Positions 42,729-52,417 of a DNA stretch of 64,000 bases are shown one piece after another. The stretch is from Candidatus Kapaibacterium sp. (GTDB lineage: Bacteria > Bacteroidota > Ignavibacteria > Kapaibacteriales > UBA7675). Every line of letters begins with the position of its first letter. Position 1 is the first letter of the stretch. Where the stretch lies: the NCBI GenBank assembly GCA_028284775.1, contig JANQRB010000017.1:57622-121621 (forward strand), read 5' to 3'. The position numbers were made by a program, and so were the translations under genes. The notes beneath the pieces were generated by a model that had not been told where the DNA came from, ran no database searches, and saw nothing but the letters and a program-made list of their open reading frames with translations.

Positions 42729-43370
42729 ATGCAATCATTGGATCTACTCGACTTTGTATTGTTAAGTACGGAAGCAGTACCGTTTCTGACAGGACTCGTG
42801 CTGTTTCCGCGTCTGCTCAGTGAATTACGCCAATTGGTGCCCTTGTTCGGCTTCGCCTTGTGCGCCAACTGGCTAATAGCCTCGATGCAGTTCGAGGGAA
42901 TTAACGCCGCGCCGCTGCTCCACCTTGTAACGCCTGTCGAATTCTGTATTCTGATGCTGGTATTTGCTTCCTGGCAAAAATCGGTAATTTGGCAGAAAGT
43001 CCTCTTGTACAGCATTCCACTTTTCTTCATTGTCGTTTTCCTGTTGAAACTCTATGTGGAAACTATCAATGAATATGATAGCTATTCAAGCTCGCTTGAA
43101 GCACTCTTGCTGATTTTTGTGGCGGTGAAGCTGCTGTTAGACCTCAACCGTAATCTCCCATCGACAAGTCTGCTGCATTCACCGCAGTTTTGGATCGCAT
43201 CGTCGGTCTTATTGTATTTCACCGGCAATCTGTTGTTCTTTGTCGCCGTACTGATGGACATACAGATCGAGCACTCTATTCACGAAATCATTAACCCACT
43301 CGCCAACCTGGGTTACACAGGAGGATTTCTTTGCTGCTTTTCACACCGCCCGGAGAAGAGTACTTCCTGA
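42729..43370 (+). CDS. Multi-pass membrane protein upstream of the histidine kinase
   Basis: A 213-residue protein with about six hydrophobic segments, for example 'FVLLSTEAVPFLTGLVLF', 'LFFIVVFLLKLYV', 'ALLLIFVAVKLLL' and 'LYFTGNLLFFVAVLMDI'. No recognised family or catalytic motif. Its last 40 bases overlap the kinase gene, so translation is probably coupled. It is likely the membrane input part of the sensor system, since the kinase itself has only one span. Confidence 0.7.
   Translation: MQSLDLLDFVLLSTEAVPFLTGLVLFPRLLSELRQLVPLFGFALCANWLIASMQFEGINAAPLLHLVTPVEFCILMLVFASWQKSVIWQKVLLYSIPLFFIVVFLLKLYVETINEYDSYSSSLEALLLIFVAVKLLLDLNRNLPSTSLLHSPQFWIASSVLLYFTGNLLFFVAVLMDIQIEHSIHEIINPLANLGYTGGFLCCFSHRPEKSTS
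43319..43324 (+). promoter_or_regulatory. AGGAGG ribosome binding site that fixes a TTG start
   Basis: A perfect AGGAGG, six bases before the TTG at 43331, inside the end of the preceding gene. It supports TTG as the kinase start. Confidence 0.75.
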
Positions 43371-44950
43371 TAATCGGCACCCTGGCGCTGCTGATACTTT
43401 CCGTCGGCTTCATTTCGACGATCGTGTACAATCAACAGCGCCGGCTGCGCGAGCAACAACTGGAAATGCTGCGACAGCGTACCAGCGAGCAGAAGTATGC
43501 GGATCTCTTTCACAATGTCAATGACATCGTCGTGGTTCATTCCTATGACAGCACGATCCTGCAGATTAACAACGCCGTCTCGCACCTACTGGGTTACAAG
43601 GTAGAAGAGCTCGTCAGTCGTAAATTCACCGACCTGGTAAGCACTTCCAACCGGGGACGCTATGAGCAATACACCACGGAGATTATGGAGCGCGGGCAGG
43701 CGGCGGGACAGATTGTGCTGCACCACAAAGACGGTCACTTGGTGGAATTCGAATACCGCAATGTACTGTTGGCCACCGCCGGTCAGGATGTACGAATGAT
43801 GGGTATCGTCCGCGACGTAACGCAACAGCGCGAGGCCGAGCATAAGCTTCAACAGGCAAAGGCCGAACTGGAACAACGCGTTGAGGAACGCACTTCCGAA
43901 TTACGCGCCTTAATGGAACAGGCTCCTTTTGCCATTCGCGTTTGCGAGCCTTCCGGCGCAATTTCCTTTGTTAACCACGCCTGGAAAAATCTGTGGGATG
44001 GACATAATGCCGATCCGCCAACCCAACCGGGCAATATCTTCGATGACCCCGTGTTGCATCGCGAGCAGTTGATTCCACAGGTAAAGCGTACCTTCAGCGA
44101 AGGCAGCATACTGCGTACCGCCCCCCTGCTCTGCGAAGCAGATGAGTTTCCCGGGCTGGCGGATCGTGCTGATCATTGGCTGGTGTATCAGTTCTACCCG
44201 ATTGTCAACGACGCAAACGCCGTCATGCGGGTAGTTAACATTATTGAAGATATTACCGAACGGCGCAAAGCCGAAGAAACGGCAACAGCCTACCGACGCC
44301 AGAATATGCTGACAGCGGCGCGCGTGGAGGCAGTGGAAAACGAACGCCGCGCTATTGCCCGTAATCTGCACGATGACATCGGCCAACTTCTGACGGGGAC
44401 AAGGCTGGCTCTGGAAGGTTACTTAAACGGATTGGACACGCAGCCGGATGAGTTAAGGAAGATGCAGCGGATCGTCAACGATGCGGGCACGGCATTGAAA
44501 GATATTGTCCGCGGCCTTTATCCTGCGGCGCTTGAGCGCTATGGTCTTCTTGCAAGCGTGCAGCAGCTCTGCGAAGAATTCTCGTCGATGTCCGGCATTA
44601 ATTTTTTCTGTGATGTCTTCGATTTCCACGGCCGCCTCAGCCGCTTCATCGAGCTGAACCTCTACCGTATCATTCGCGAAGCGCTGACGAATATCGTTAA
44701 CCATTCGGAAGCGAAAGAAGCCTATCTGCAGTTGTTTCGACGGGAAGATGCCGTGTTGGCGATTATTGAAGACAATGGCATAGGCTTTACCTACCGCGAC
44801 GAGCCGCCCCCGGAAGCGGCGGGCGGCGGTTATGGCCTGATTAGTATGAAAGAGCGCGCCCAGATGCTCGGCGGAAGCTTTCAGATTGAAACGCATCCGG
44901 GCGAGGGTGTTGAAATTCATATCCAGATTCCCATCGCGGAGCGCGTGTGA
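43331..44950 (+). CDS. PAS-domain histidine kinase (HisKA_3, NarX/DesK type)
   Basis: A 539-residue sensor kinase. One membrane span lies at about 12-33 (FLIIGTLALLILSVGFISTI). Two PAS domains follow (about 55-165 and 195-310), joined by a coiled coil. The dimerisation/phosphoacceptor segment reads ERRAIARNLHDDIGQLL with His347. The ATPase domain has 'IREALTNIVNHSEAKEAYL' (N box), 'IEDNGIGF' and 'GYGLISMKERAQMLGG'. Its start is a TTG set by AGGAGG. The stop overlaps the GTG of the first response regulator (44947-44950). The kinase should phosphorylate the two NarL-type regulators encoded downstream. Confidence 0.93.
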   Translation: MLLFTPPGEEYFLIIGTLALLILSVGFISTIVYNQQRRLREQQLEMLRQRTSEQKYADLFHNVNDIVVVHSYDSTILQINNAVSHLLGYKVEELVSRKFTDLVSTSNRGRYEQYTTEIMERGQAAGQIVLHHKDGHLVEFEYRNVLLATAGQDVRMMGIVRDVTQQREAEHKLQQAKAELEQRVEERTSELRALMEQAPFAIRVCEPSGAISFVNHAWKNLWDGHNADPPTQPGNIFDDPVLHREQLIPQVKRTFSEGSILRTAPLLCEADEFPGLADRADHWLVYQFYPIVNDANAVMRVVNIIEDITERRKAEETATAYRRQNMLTAARVEAVENERRAIARNLHDDIGQLLTGTRLALEGYLNGLDTQPDELRKMQRIVNDAGTALKDIVRGLYPAALERYGLLASVQQLCEEFSSMSGINFFCDVFDFHGRLSRFIELNLYRIIREALTNIVNHSEAKEAYLQLFRREDAVLAIIEDNGIGFTYRDEPPPEAAGGGYGLISMKERAQMLGGSFQIETHPGEGVEIHIQIPIAERV

Positions 44951-45606
44951 ATACAATCAAAGTACTCCTGGCTGATGATCACCCGGTCGTGCGCGGAGGC
45001 ATCCGCTTCGCGCTCGATAAAGACCCGGGCATTCAGATTGTTGGCGAAGCCGAAGACGGCAGGCAGGCTGTCGAGCTAAGCGCCGCCCTCGGACCCGACA
45101 TCGTCATTATGGACCTGCAGATGCCTGTTCTCACCGGCATCGAAGCCACCCGCCTGATTCGCAAGTCTAATCAGCCTGTCAAAATACTCATGCTGACGCT
45201 GCATGAAAACGATGAGCTATTGTATGAGGCGCTCCAGGCGGGCGTCAACGGCTACATGTTAAAGATGGCTTCCGTCGACTCTTTGCGCAATGCAGTCCGG
45301 ATGGTCGCTGCCGGTCATTCGATCTTCGATGACAAGATTGCTCGTATTGTCCGTAGCTCACGCATGCATGGCGGTCGCGCCAGCGTCGATGCCAGCCCTG
45401 TCCGCCCTCATCTGACTCGCCGCGAGAAGCAGGTGCTGCAGCTCCTGGCTGAGGGCTGCACAAGTCAGCAAATCGCTCAACAGCTTTCAATAAGTCCATA
45501 CACAGTAAACAATCATCGGAAAAACATTATGCGTAAGTTGAATTGCAATAATGCCACGAGTCTGGTGATGATAGCCGTGGAGCAAGGACTGCTGCCGCAG
45601 GTCTGA
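44947..45606 (+). CDS. NarL/FixJ-family response regulator
   Basis: A 219-residue DNA-binding regulator. The receiver domain has the acidic pocket DDH and phosphoacceptor Asp56 in IVIMDLQMP. The C-terminal LuxR helix-turn-helix reads 'LTRREKQVLQLLAEGCTSQQ' and 'SISPYTVNNHRKNIMRKL'. It starts with a GTG overlapping the kinase stop, so the two are translationally coupled and form a cognate pair. Targets are unknown. Confidence 0.93.
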   Translation: MNTIKVLLADDHPVVRGGIRFALDKDPGIQIVGEAEDGRQAVELSAALGPDIVIMDLQMPVLTGIEATRLIRKSNQPVKILMLTLHENDELLYEALQAGVNGYMLKMASVDSLRNAVRMVAAGHSIFDDKIARIVRSSRMHGGRASVDASPVRPHLTRREKQVLQLLAEGCTSQQIAQQLSISPYTVNNHRKNIMRKLNCNNATSLVMIAVEQGLLPQV

Positions 45607-45696
45607 TGCCGGAGTCCATCGGCCTGAATCTGAATTCCGGCCTACACCCAGCGCAAATTCATTTCCAGAACTTTCAACGCTTCCACAGGTCTAAGC

Positions 45697-46401
45697 ATGA
45701 AACAAAGTCAGGCAGAGCCATCTTCCGTCAAAACTTCTTCCCTAATCAGCGTACTGCTCGTTGATGATCATTATGTTGTTCTGGACGGGCTGTTCACGGT
45801 CTTAGACGCCGATCGTCGGCTGAAAGTAGTCGGCCGCGCCGACAATGGGCGCCGCGCCGTTGAAATGACACGTCGTCTACAGCCTGATGTCGTGGTAATG
45901 GACGTGCAAATGCCTATACTCAATGGGATCGAAGCCACGCGCGAAATTCGCCGGGAGAACCCATCAGTCAAGATTCTGATGTTCTCGATGTTTGACAACG
46001 ATGAGTACATTCAGGAGGCCATTGCCGCGGGTATTAACGGTTATGTGCTTAAAGATGATCCAACCGAGCTGCTTTCCGATGTCGTCTGCTCGGTGGCCGC
46101 CGGTAATGCCGTCTTTAACCACAAGGTTTCGGCGGCGCTGCTCGGCCCGCCCGCAGGCTTGAGCGCTAAAAAGAAACAGGCTGCCGCCGGCTCGCCGCGC
46201 CTGACCCCACGCCAGGTTGAGATCCTGGGCCTGATCTGCGAAGGCCTTTCCAGCCAGCAAATAGCAACACGCCTGAGCCGAAGTGTTAACACGGTTAACA
46301 ATCACAAGAAACACATCATGCGCGCAATGGGAGTACACAAGTGTACCACTCTCATAACCAAGGCCGTGGAGCTGGGTCTCATTAGCTCGTCGGAAAACTG
46401 A
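45697..46401 (+). CDS. Second NarL/FixJ-family response regulator
   Basis: A 234-residue paralogue of the preceding regulator with phosphoacceptor Asp69 (VVVMDVQMP) and a LuxR-type helix-turn-helix ('LTPRQVEILGLICEGLSSQQ', 'RSVNTVNNHKKHIMRAM'). It lies 90 bp after the first regulator on the same strand, so one kinase may serve both, giving a branched output. Its N-terminus is extended by about 18 polar residues. The gene is convergent with def, 10 bp from its stop. Confidence 0.92.
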   Translation: MKQSQAEPSSVKTSSLISVLLVDDHYVVLDGLFTVLDADRRLKVVGRADNGRRAVEMTRRLQPDVVVMDVQMPILNGIEATREIRRENPSVKILMFSMFDNDEYIQEAIAAGINGYVLKDDPTELLSDVVCSVAAGNAVFNHKVSAALLGPPAGLSAKKKQAAAGSPRLTPRQVEILGLICEGLSSQQIATRLSRSVNTVNNHKKHIMRAMGVHKCTTLITKAVELGLISSSEN

Positions 46402-46411
46402 GTGCCGCTAT

Positions 46412-46996
46412 TCAGGAGTGGCGTGCTTTCTTTGACTTGCCGGTGGCGGGCTTGTAAGGTTTGATCGGATACTCGGTTTCGATGAGCCCGCGCTGAATCC
46501 GTTTAATCATGGCATGGGCCTTGGCCCGCCGCACAGGCGTCATTCGCTCGAAAAAATAGATGCCGTTCAGGTGATCGATTTCATGCTGCATCACGCGCGC
46601 CAACAGTCCCTCGGCTTCGATGAGTTGTTCCTGCATCTCGCGGTCAAAGTAGCGCACCGTCACTTTTTCCGGCCGGTTGACGAGCCCCGTCAACTCCGGA
46701 AGACTTAAACAGCCTTCGTCATACTCGGTCTCCTCATCGGAAAACTTTTCGATAACCGGATTAATCAAGGTGATTGGCTCGAATTCCTCTTCCTCTTCCA
46801 CATCGGAGATGTCGATGACTGTAATGGCCTTTGACACGCCGACCTGATTTGCCGCCAGACCAATCCCTTTGGCATTCTGCATCGTTTCGTGCATATCATC
46901 GATAAAGGCATCCAGCTCTTCCGTCATAAGCTCAACACGCTCGGTACGGCGCTTCAATACTGGCTGGTTGTAGGTATAAATTGGAAGTACAGACAT
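46412..46996 (-). CDS. def: Peptide deformylase
   Basis: An iron or zinc enzyme that removes the formyl group from new proteins. Motif I GIGLAANQVG (44-53), motif II EGCLSLP with metal ligand Cys96, and motif III QHEIDHLNG with His138, Glu139 and His142 are all intact. The 194 residues fit the family. A short acidic insertion (VEEEEEFE) sits between motifs I and II. The Lys/Ala-rich C-terminal tail is typical of Bacteroidota versions. Confidence 0.97.
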   Translation of the reverse strand: MSVLPIYTYNQPVLKRRTERVELMTEELDAFIDDMHETMQNAKGIGLAANQVGVSKAITVIDISDVEEEEEFEPITLINPVIEKFSDEETEYDEGCLSLPELTGLVNRPEKVTVRYFDREMQEQLIEAEGLLARVMQHEIDHLNGIYFFERMTPVRRAKAHAMIKRIQRGLIETEYPIKPYKPATGKSKKARHS

Positions 46997-47114
46997 CGTT
47001 CCCGTTCGCTTTTTTGCGCACTGGAACGAGCGACCTGGAATAATATTTGGCAGAAGGCCAAAAAAACTGCCAAATCAAGGGATTCGACAAGCACAGGCAG
47101 GTCGGCTATACGCT

Positions 47115-49400
47115 TCAGGCGATGTCGAGGAAGCCGAACTCCTGCTGGTACAGACTGCGAAACCGGCGACGCAGAACAGCGTTTTCGGGGCTGCGCAGGT
47201 GGGGATCGCGTCCCGCCACTTCAAATGCCTCGTTGCGTGCAAGCTGAATCAAATCGCCATCGGTCAGCAGATTGGCGAACATAAATTCCGGCAGGCCGGA
47301 CTGCTTGGTGCCCAGTATGTCGCCGGGACCGCGCAACTGCAGATCCACTTCCGCAATTTTGAAGCCGTCGCTCGTTTCTTCCATTGTCTTCAGGCGGATG
47401 ATGGCCGCCTTCTGCTCGCCTGCTTCCACGTCTCGTCGTTTAAGCTGGAAGCGGAAATGATCTTTTGTAGCCAGAAGACAGTAAGACTGATCAGCGCCCC
47501 TTCCGACGCGGCCGCGCAGTTGGTGCAGTTGCGAGAGGCCGAATCGCTCGGCATTTTCGATGAGCATCAGGGTTGCATTCGGCACATCGATACCGACTTC
47601 AACAACAGTTGTAGCCACCAGAATGTCGTAGTGACGATCTTTGAAAGCGCGCATCGTGTCTTCTTTTTCATACCAGAGCATCTGCCCGTGAAGCAGTCCG
47701 AGTTTCAGATCCGGGAAAACCGCGTCGGCCAGGAACTCCGAATGCTCGCTTGCCGACTTCAATTCCATTTTCTCGGATTTTTCAACAAGCGGATACACGA
47801 TATAGGCCTGATGCCCTTTGCGCGCATTCTCTCGGATGAAATCATACACTTTTTCGAGCTGCGATTCAAAAACGACGCGGGTCTGAATCGGCTTGCGGTT
47901 TTTGGGCAGCTCGTCGATCACGGAAACTTCAAGGTCACCGTAAACAGTCATTGAAAGAGTGCGCGGAATCGGCGTGGCCGACATTACGAGTATATCCGGC
48001 ATAACTTCCTGCTCTGTCGTGCCGGATTTCTCAGCGGGATCCTCCCGCAAATTGTCGGGATAAAAGGAGGCGGCCGCCCGCTGTTTTAACCTGGCGCGCT
48101 GCATTACACCAAAACGATGCTGTTCGTCGATAACGGCCAGGCCCAGACGCCGGTATTCTACACTCGACTCGAAAACGGCATGCGTGCCGACAATGATATC
48201 GGCCTTGCCGCTTGCGATCTCCTCGAGCAGCAGCCGGCGTGTTTTACTGCGCTGCCCGCCGACAAGCTGCACGACCTTAACATCCAAATCCCTCACATAA
48301 TCCTGCAAGGAATGAAAATGCTGCTCCGCCAGCAGCTCGGTCGGCGCCATTAACACGCTCTGGCAGTCGTTGTCGACCGCGACAAGCATGGCAAGAAGTG
48401 CGACGATTGTTTTACCGGATCCGACGTCGCCCTGCAAAAGTCTGTTCATCGGCGAGGCGGCACCCATGTCGCTGCTGATTTCCCGAATGACCCGTCGCTG
48501 GGCCGCGGTGAGCTCGAAGGGCAGTTGCTCGAGTAGTTTGCGCGCGCGTTTGCTTTTACTGTTAAATGCTATCCCCCGTTCGGTGATCCTGGCACCTTGT
48601 TGACGCATAGCCAGAAACAACTCGAAGTAAAACAATTCATCAAACTTCATGCGCTTGCTGGCGGCGGTCAGAGAGTCCCGTGAATCCGGGAAGTGCATTT
48701 GTCGAATTGCCGTTTGCAATGGCGGCAGGCTGTGTTTCTCCATTAAGGCCGGCGTCAGGGTTTCCTCGACCTTCGGCAGCTCGCGCGCGATGACACCCGC
48801 AATAAGACTCCGCATCAGCCTGGTGTTTAAGCCGGCATTCTTCATTTTCTGGGTCGAGCGGTATTTTGGCAGAATCCGGCCGGCAGAATAGAGCTCGGCA
48901 TCATCAGCTTCGATACGCTCCACTTCCGGATGGTGAAAGGTGACGCGGCCGTACTTATTTAACTCCGGCTTACCGCTGACCGCTACGAGCATATCCGGGG
49001 CAAAAATTTTCTTAAAGTAGTGTGCCTGGTTGAAATAGACGATTTCGGCCTTAACGCCGCTGTTGTCATCCAGCGTAACGATCACAATCGTGCGCTGCTT
49101 GCCGAAGCGGCGCTCTTTCACGTCCGCGATTGTCGCGACAACAATGGATTCCGCCGACAGGCTGTACTCTTCAGGAAAAATCTCACCTTGTTGCTGGCGC
49201 TGAAGCCCGGCTCGCAGAACGCGCAATGACGGCGTAGCATTGCGATCGATATAGGCCCGCGGATAAAAATGCAGTAGATCCTGTGACGTGAGAATGCCTT
49301 CGGCGGCCAGGGCTTCCGCGCGCCGCGGCCCAACGCCTTTCATATATTGCAGTGAGGAAATCTGCTTACTGCCTGCTTGTTCTTCTTCGCTGGTGCTCAT
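47115..49400 (-). CDS. recG: ATP-dependent DNA helicase RecG
   Basis: A branch-migration helicase for replication-fork rescue and recombination. The N-terminal helix-hairpin and wedge (OB fold) regions include 'YMKGVGPRRAEALAAEGI' and 'VSGKPELNKYGRVTFHHPEV'. The helicase core has Walker A GDVGSGKT, DEQH in VIDEQHRFGV, 'MSATPIPRTL', 'TTVVEVGIDVPNA' and 'QLRGRVGRG'. The C-terminal 'LRGPGDILGTKQSGLPEF' is a RecG mark. Length of 761 residues is usual. It lies about 120 bp after def in transcription order on the minus strand, and may share a unit with it. Confidence 0.97.
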   Translation of the reverse strand: MSTSEEEQAGSKQISSLQYMKGVGPRRAEALAAEGILTSQDLLHFYPRAYIDRNATPSLRVLRAGLQRQQQGEIFPEEYSLSAESIVVATIADVKERRFGKQRTIVIVTLDDNSGVKAEIVYFNQAHYFKKIFAPDMLVAVSGKPELNKYGRVTFHHPEVERIEADDAELYSAGRILPKYRSTQKMKNAGLNTRLMRSLIAGVIARELPKVEETLTPALMEKHSLPPLQTAIRQMHFPDSRDSLTAASKRMKFDELFYFELFLAMRQQGARITERGIAFNSKSKRARKLLEQLPFELTAAQRRVIREISSDMGAASPMNRLLQGDVGSGKTIVALLAMLVAVDNDCQSVLMAPTELLAEQHFHSLQDYVRDLDVKVVQLVGGQRSKTRRLLLEEIASGKADIIVGTHAVFESSVEYRRLGLAVIDEQHRFGVMQRARLKQRAAASFYPDNLREDPAEKSGTTEQEVMPDILVMSATPIPRTLSMTVYGDLEVSVIDELPKNRKPIQTRVVFESQLEKVYDFIRENARKGHQAYIVYPLVEKSEKMELKSASEHSEFLADAVFPDLKLGLLHGQMLWYEKEDTMRAFKDRHYDILVATTVVEVGIDVPNATLMLIENAERFGLSQLHQLRGRVGRGADQSYCLLATKDHFRFQLKRRDVEAGEQKAAIIRLKTMEETSDGFKIAEVDLQLRGPGDILGTKQSGLPEFMFANLLTDGDLIQLARNEAFEVAGRDPHLRSPENAVLRRRFRSLYQQEFGFLDIA

Positions 49401-49583
49401 CGCGCTTCTGCCGTCTGAAACAAAAACAGATCAAATTACAATCTGTCAAATACTTCGGCAATTTCAAATCCAGCGGTCTCGCTGCCGCGGCCGCAAAAAT
49501 TGAAGAGTATGTGACTGTACATCGGCGCTGAAAAAACTTCTTCCGCGCTTTCGATGGTGAATAGCCAGGGAAACGCTAAGAAT

Positions 49584-50837
49584 TTAACGCAGAAAACCGA
49601 GCGGATTCAGGACTTCACGGTTGCGCCACAGCTCGAAATGCAGGTACTCGCCGTCGAGCGATTTGCCGCTGCGCCCGAGCGTGGCGCCGGCACTGATTAC
49701 CTGTCCCTCGGTCACGAGTACGGAAGACAGGTTGCCGTACACCGTTCGAAAATTATTGCCGTGATTGACGATGACAAAGGATCCATAGCCGGGAAGCCAG
49801 TGAACGAGTGACACGGTACCGCCGTGAACGGCTTTGACGCCTGTACCGCGCGCTGTTTTAATTCCTATGCCGAGGTTTTCCGTTTCGGTATTCGTTTGTG
49901 GATTGCGGTGCTTGCCGAATTTACTGACGATCACCTTGCTTTGTACCGGCCAGGGAAGGGATTTGGCCGCGAAACCGCCGCCCTGCGCTGTGGCCGGAAC
50001 GGGTGCTCCGGTCTCCCCGCCGCCCCGCTGACGACGACGACGCGCCTCCTCTTCCTTACGCTTGCGTTCTTTTTCAACCAGCAGCGTGATAATCCGCCGA
50101 ACTTTTTTCATCGAACGCGTTTTCTCGCCGAGCTGCCGTCGTAATGCGCTTTTGTCATCGCGAATGCGGTCCAGTAGTTCTGTCCGCACGGCAATCGTGG
50201 TGCTGAGCTCTTCACGCTTGCGCACTTTGTCCATTATCATTTCGGTATTATCGGCGGCCTGCTGCTGCAGCTTCTGCGATTGCGCATTAATGGAATCTTT
50301 CAGCGCGACAATCTCATCGGCCTTACTGTTTGCAAGGGCGGTGATGTTCTGCATATACTTGGAACGCGCCTGCTCTTCGCCCCTGTAGCTACCGGTCACG
50401 AGCAATTCTTCATCCGAGGCCGTGCCGGCTTTGTGAATTGTACGGACCAGATTGGCGTATTCTTCCTGTAGACTCTGTAATTCGACGCGCAGCGAGTCCA
50501 GGCGACTCTGCGAGCTGACAATCGATTTTTCCATTCGTTGCTGTTCGCGTTCGAGCAGCGTGATGTACGATTCGATTTCTTCTGTCTGACGGCGATAAAG
50601 ATTCAGACTCTTCAGCACCGTGTTTTCTTTTTTATTGACGGTCGAGAGTTTGGCTCGGGTATTCTTAATCGATTGTTCGAGGCGGGCCAGGCGGCGTTTT
50701 TCTTCCTTGATGGAACTCTTAGACGATGTGGGAGCGGCGTAAAGAAAGAAGGGCAAAAGGCCGAAGACCACGGCTATCAGCACCAGACAATTTGTCCGCT
50801 TACAACAGGCAGTATCGGGCTTAGCTGGCGAAGGCAT
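49584..50837 (-). CDS. EnvC-like amidase activator with degenerate M23 (LytM) domain
   Basis: A 417-residue exported protein. A signal-anchor (CLVLIAVVFGLLPFFLYA) is followed by a long coiled coil (about residues 35-270) and an Arg/Glu-rich linker. The LytM fold is at the end ('ARGTGVKAVHGGTVSLVHWL', 'IVNHGNNFRTVYGNLSSV', 'YLHFELWRNREVLNPLGF'). The zinc ligands of active M23 peptidases are missing: the HxxxD position reads NLGIGI, and the HxH reads YLH. This is the EnvC/NlpD state, in which the domain activates amidases rather than cutting peptidoglycan. An amidase gene lies 2.5 kb away. The start at 50837 has GAGGGA five bases upstream and is preferred over the one at 50870. Confidence 0.87.
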   Translation of the reverse strand: MPSPAKPDTACCKRTNCLVLIAVVFGLLPFFLYAAPTSSKSSIKEEKRRLARLEQSIKNTRAKLSTVNKKENTVLKSLNLYRRQTEEIESYITLLEREQQRMEKSIVSSQSRLDSLRVELQSLQEEYANLVRTIHKAGTASDEELLVTGSYRGEEQARSKYMQNITALANSKADEIVALKDSINAQSQKLQQQAADNTEMIMDKVRKREELSTTIAVRTELLDRIRDDKSALRRQLGEKTRSMKKVRRIITLLVEKERKRKEEEARRRRQRGGGETGAPVPATAQGGGFAAKSLPWPVQSKVIVSKFGKHRNPQTNTETENLGIGIKTARGTGVKAVHGGTVSLVHWLPGYGSFVIVNHGNNFRTVYGNLSSVLVTEGQVISAGATLGRSGKSLDGEYLHFELWRNREVLNPLGFLR

Positions 50838-50902
50838 ATACGTCCCTCTGATACAATCCTGCAATTGCACACTGTGAACACGCAGAGCTGTTGCGAATCC
50901 GG

Positions 50903-52165
50903 CTAGAACTCTTCCGTTTTGACTCTGCGTACATCCACGCCGAGCGCCTGAAGTTTCGATTCGATATGTTCATAACCGCGGTCAAGATGATAAATACGCA
51001 GAATCTCGCTTCGGCCTTCGGCCAGCAGCGCCGCCAGGATCAACGAAGCGCTCGCCCGTAAATCTGTCGACATCACAGTGGCGCCGGACAGTTTTTTACC
51101 GCCGCGAATGATGGCATTGTTGTCGTTGACTTCAATGTCGGCACCCAGCCGCGTCAGCTCCGGCACGTGCTTGAAGCGGTCGAGATAGATGGTATCCCGG
51201 ACGCTGCTCACGCCGTCGGCGCCAAGCATCAATGCCGTCCACTGCGCCTGCAGGTCGGTCGGAAAACCCGGATAGGCGGCGGTGGTGATATCGGTCGGTC
51301 GCGGCGGCTCGTCAATCTTCAGGCTGATGGTTTCGCCGCGCACATCGATCTCGCAGCCGGCATCTTCCAATTTGGCGATTACCGTCGCAAGATGATAAGG
51401 ATTGACATTTTCGAGGACGATCTGCCCCTGGCTGAGCGCCGCGCCGATCAGAAAGGTGCCGGCCTCGATACGATCGGGAATCGTGTGTTCGTTAACCGGC
51501 GAGAGCGAGTCCACCCCTTCGATTTCAAGACAGTTTGTTCCGACGCCGTCAATCTGCGCACCCATTTTTACCAGCATTCGCGCCTGGGCCGTAACTTCGG
51601 GTTCAAGCGCGGCATTCGAAATCCGGCTACTGCCGCGCGCCAGGGTCGCCGCCATCATGGCATTGACGGTCGCGCCGACGCTCGGTACGTCGAAGTGAAT
51701 CTTGCCGCCCTGCAGACGATCGGCCGAGGCCACGACGTAACCGCCTTCGAGATTGATCTCAGCGCCGAGTTTTTCCATCGCCTTCAGATGGAAGTCAACC
51801 GGTCGCGGGCCCCAGGCACAGCCGCCGGGCAGCGAAACCCGGGCACGGCCGTAGCGCGCCAGCAGCGGCCCCAGCACGTAAAACGAGGCGCGCATTTTCT
51901 TAACGTGCTCATAGGGCGCTTCGAAGGAATCTATTTTGGAAGAGTCGACAAACAAATCATGGTCATTTAACTCGCAGTGTACGCCCATGGAGCCAAGTAA
52001 GCGCGACATCGTCCAGACATCGCGCAGATTGGGCGTATTGTGCAGCGTATAACATCCCGGCGCCAACAGACAGGCGGGCATCATGGCCAGGGAAGCATTC
52101 TTGGCACCGGAAATCGCAATCTTGCCGTTAATCTTTGAACCGCCATTGATAATAAATTTATCCAT
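50903..52165 (-). CDS. murA: UDP-N-acetylglucosamine 1-carboxyvinyltransferase
   Basis: MurA transfers enolpyruvate from PEP to UDP-GlcNAc, the first committed step of peptidoglycan synthesis in the cytoplasm. The 420 residues are full length. Lys22 (SGAKNASLAM) and the catalytic Cys116 in LPGGCAWGPRPVD are present; this Cys is the fosfomycin target. 'FPTDLQAQWTALM' and 'DLRASASLILAAL' are the expected late motifs. It sits 65 bp upstream of the EnvC-like gene on the same strand, so both may be cotranscribed. Confidence 0.97.
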   Translation of the reverse strand: MDKFIINGGSKINGKIAISGAKNASLAMMPACLLAPGCYTLHNTPNLRDVWTMSRLLGSMGVHCELNDHDLFVDSSKIDSFEAPYEHVKKMRASFYVLGPLLARYGRARVSLPGGCAWGPRPVDFHLKAMEKLGAEINLEGGYVVASADRLQGGKIHFDVPSVGATVNAMMAATLARGSSRISNAALEPEVTAQARMLVKMGAQIDGVGTNCLEIEGVDSLSPVNEHTIPDRIEAGTFLIGAALSQGQIVLENVNPYHLATVIAKLEDAGCEIDVRGETISLKIDEPPRPTDITTAAYPGFPTDLQAQWTALMLGADGVSSVRDTIYLDRFKHVPELTRLGADIEVNDNNAIIRGGKKLSGATVMSTDLRASASLILAALLAEGRSEILRIYHLDRGYEHIESKLQALGVDVRRVKTEEF

Positions 52166-52417
52166 AGCTCTCGCTGCCGCCGTTCAGAACGATTGTTTGT
52201 GTTTCAGGAAGGAAATTATGCTGCACGCATAAAAATAAGCGAAAATTGTTTCGCCGCCAAGTCTTTATTTTTCAACACTTATTGCGCGCATGTCTCAGGA
52301 AAAGCTTGAGGAATTCTGTCATCCCCTTTGTTTTTCATTGTTCGCAAGGACTGCCGGCAGTATTTTTATCGGCGTCGATTCGTCCGCGGGTGCTTCGAGT
52401 GCATTCGCTTCAACAGC

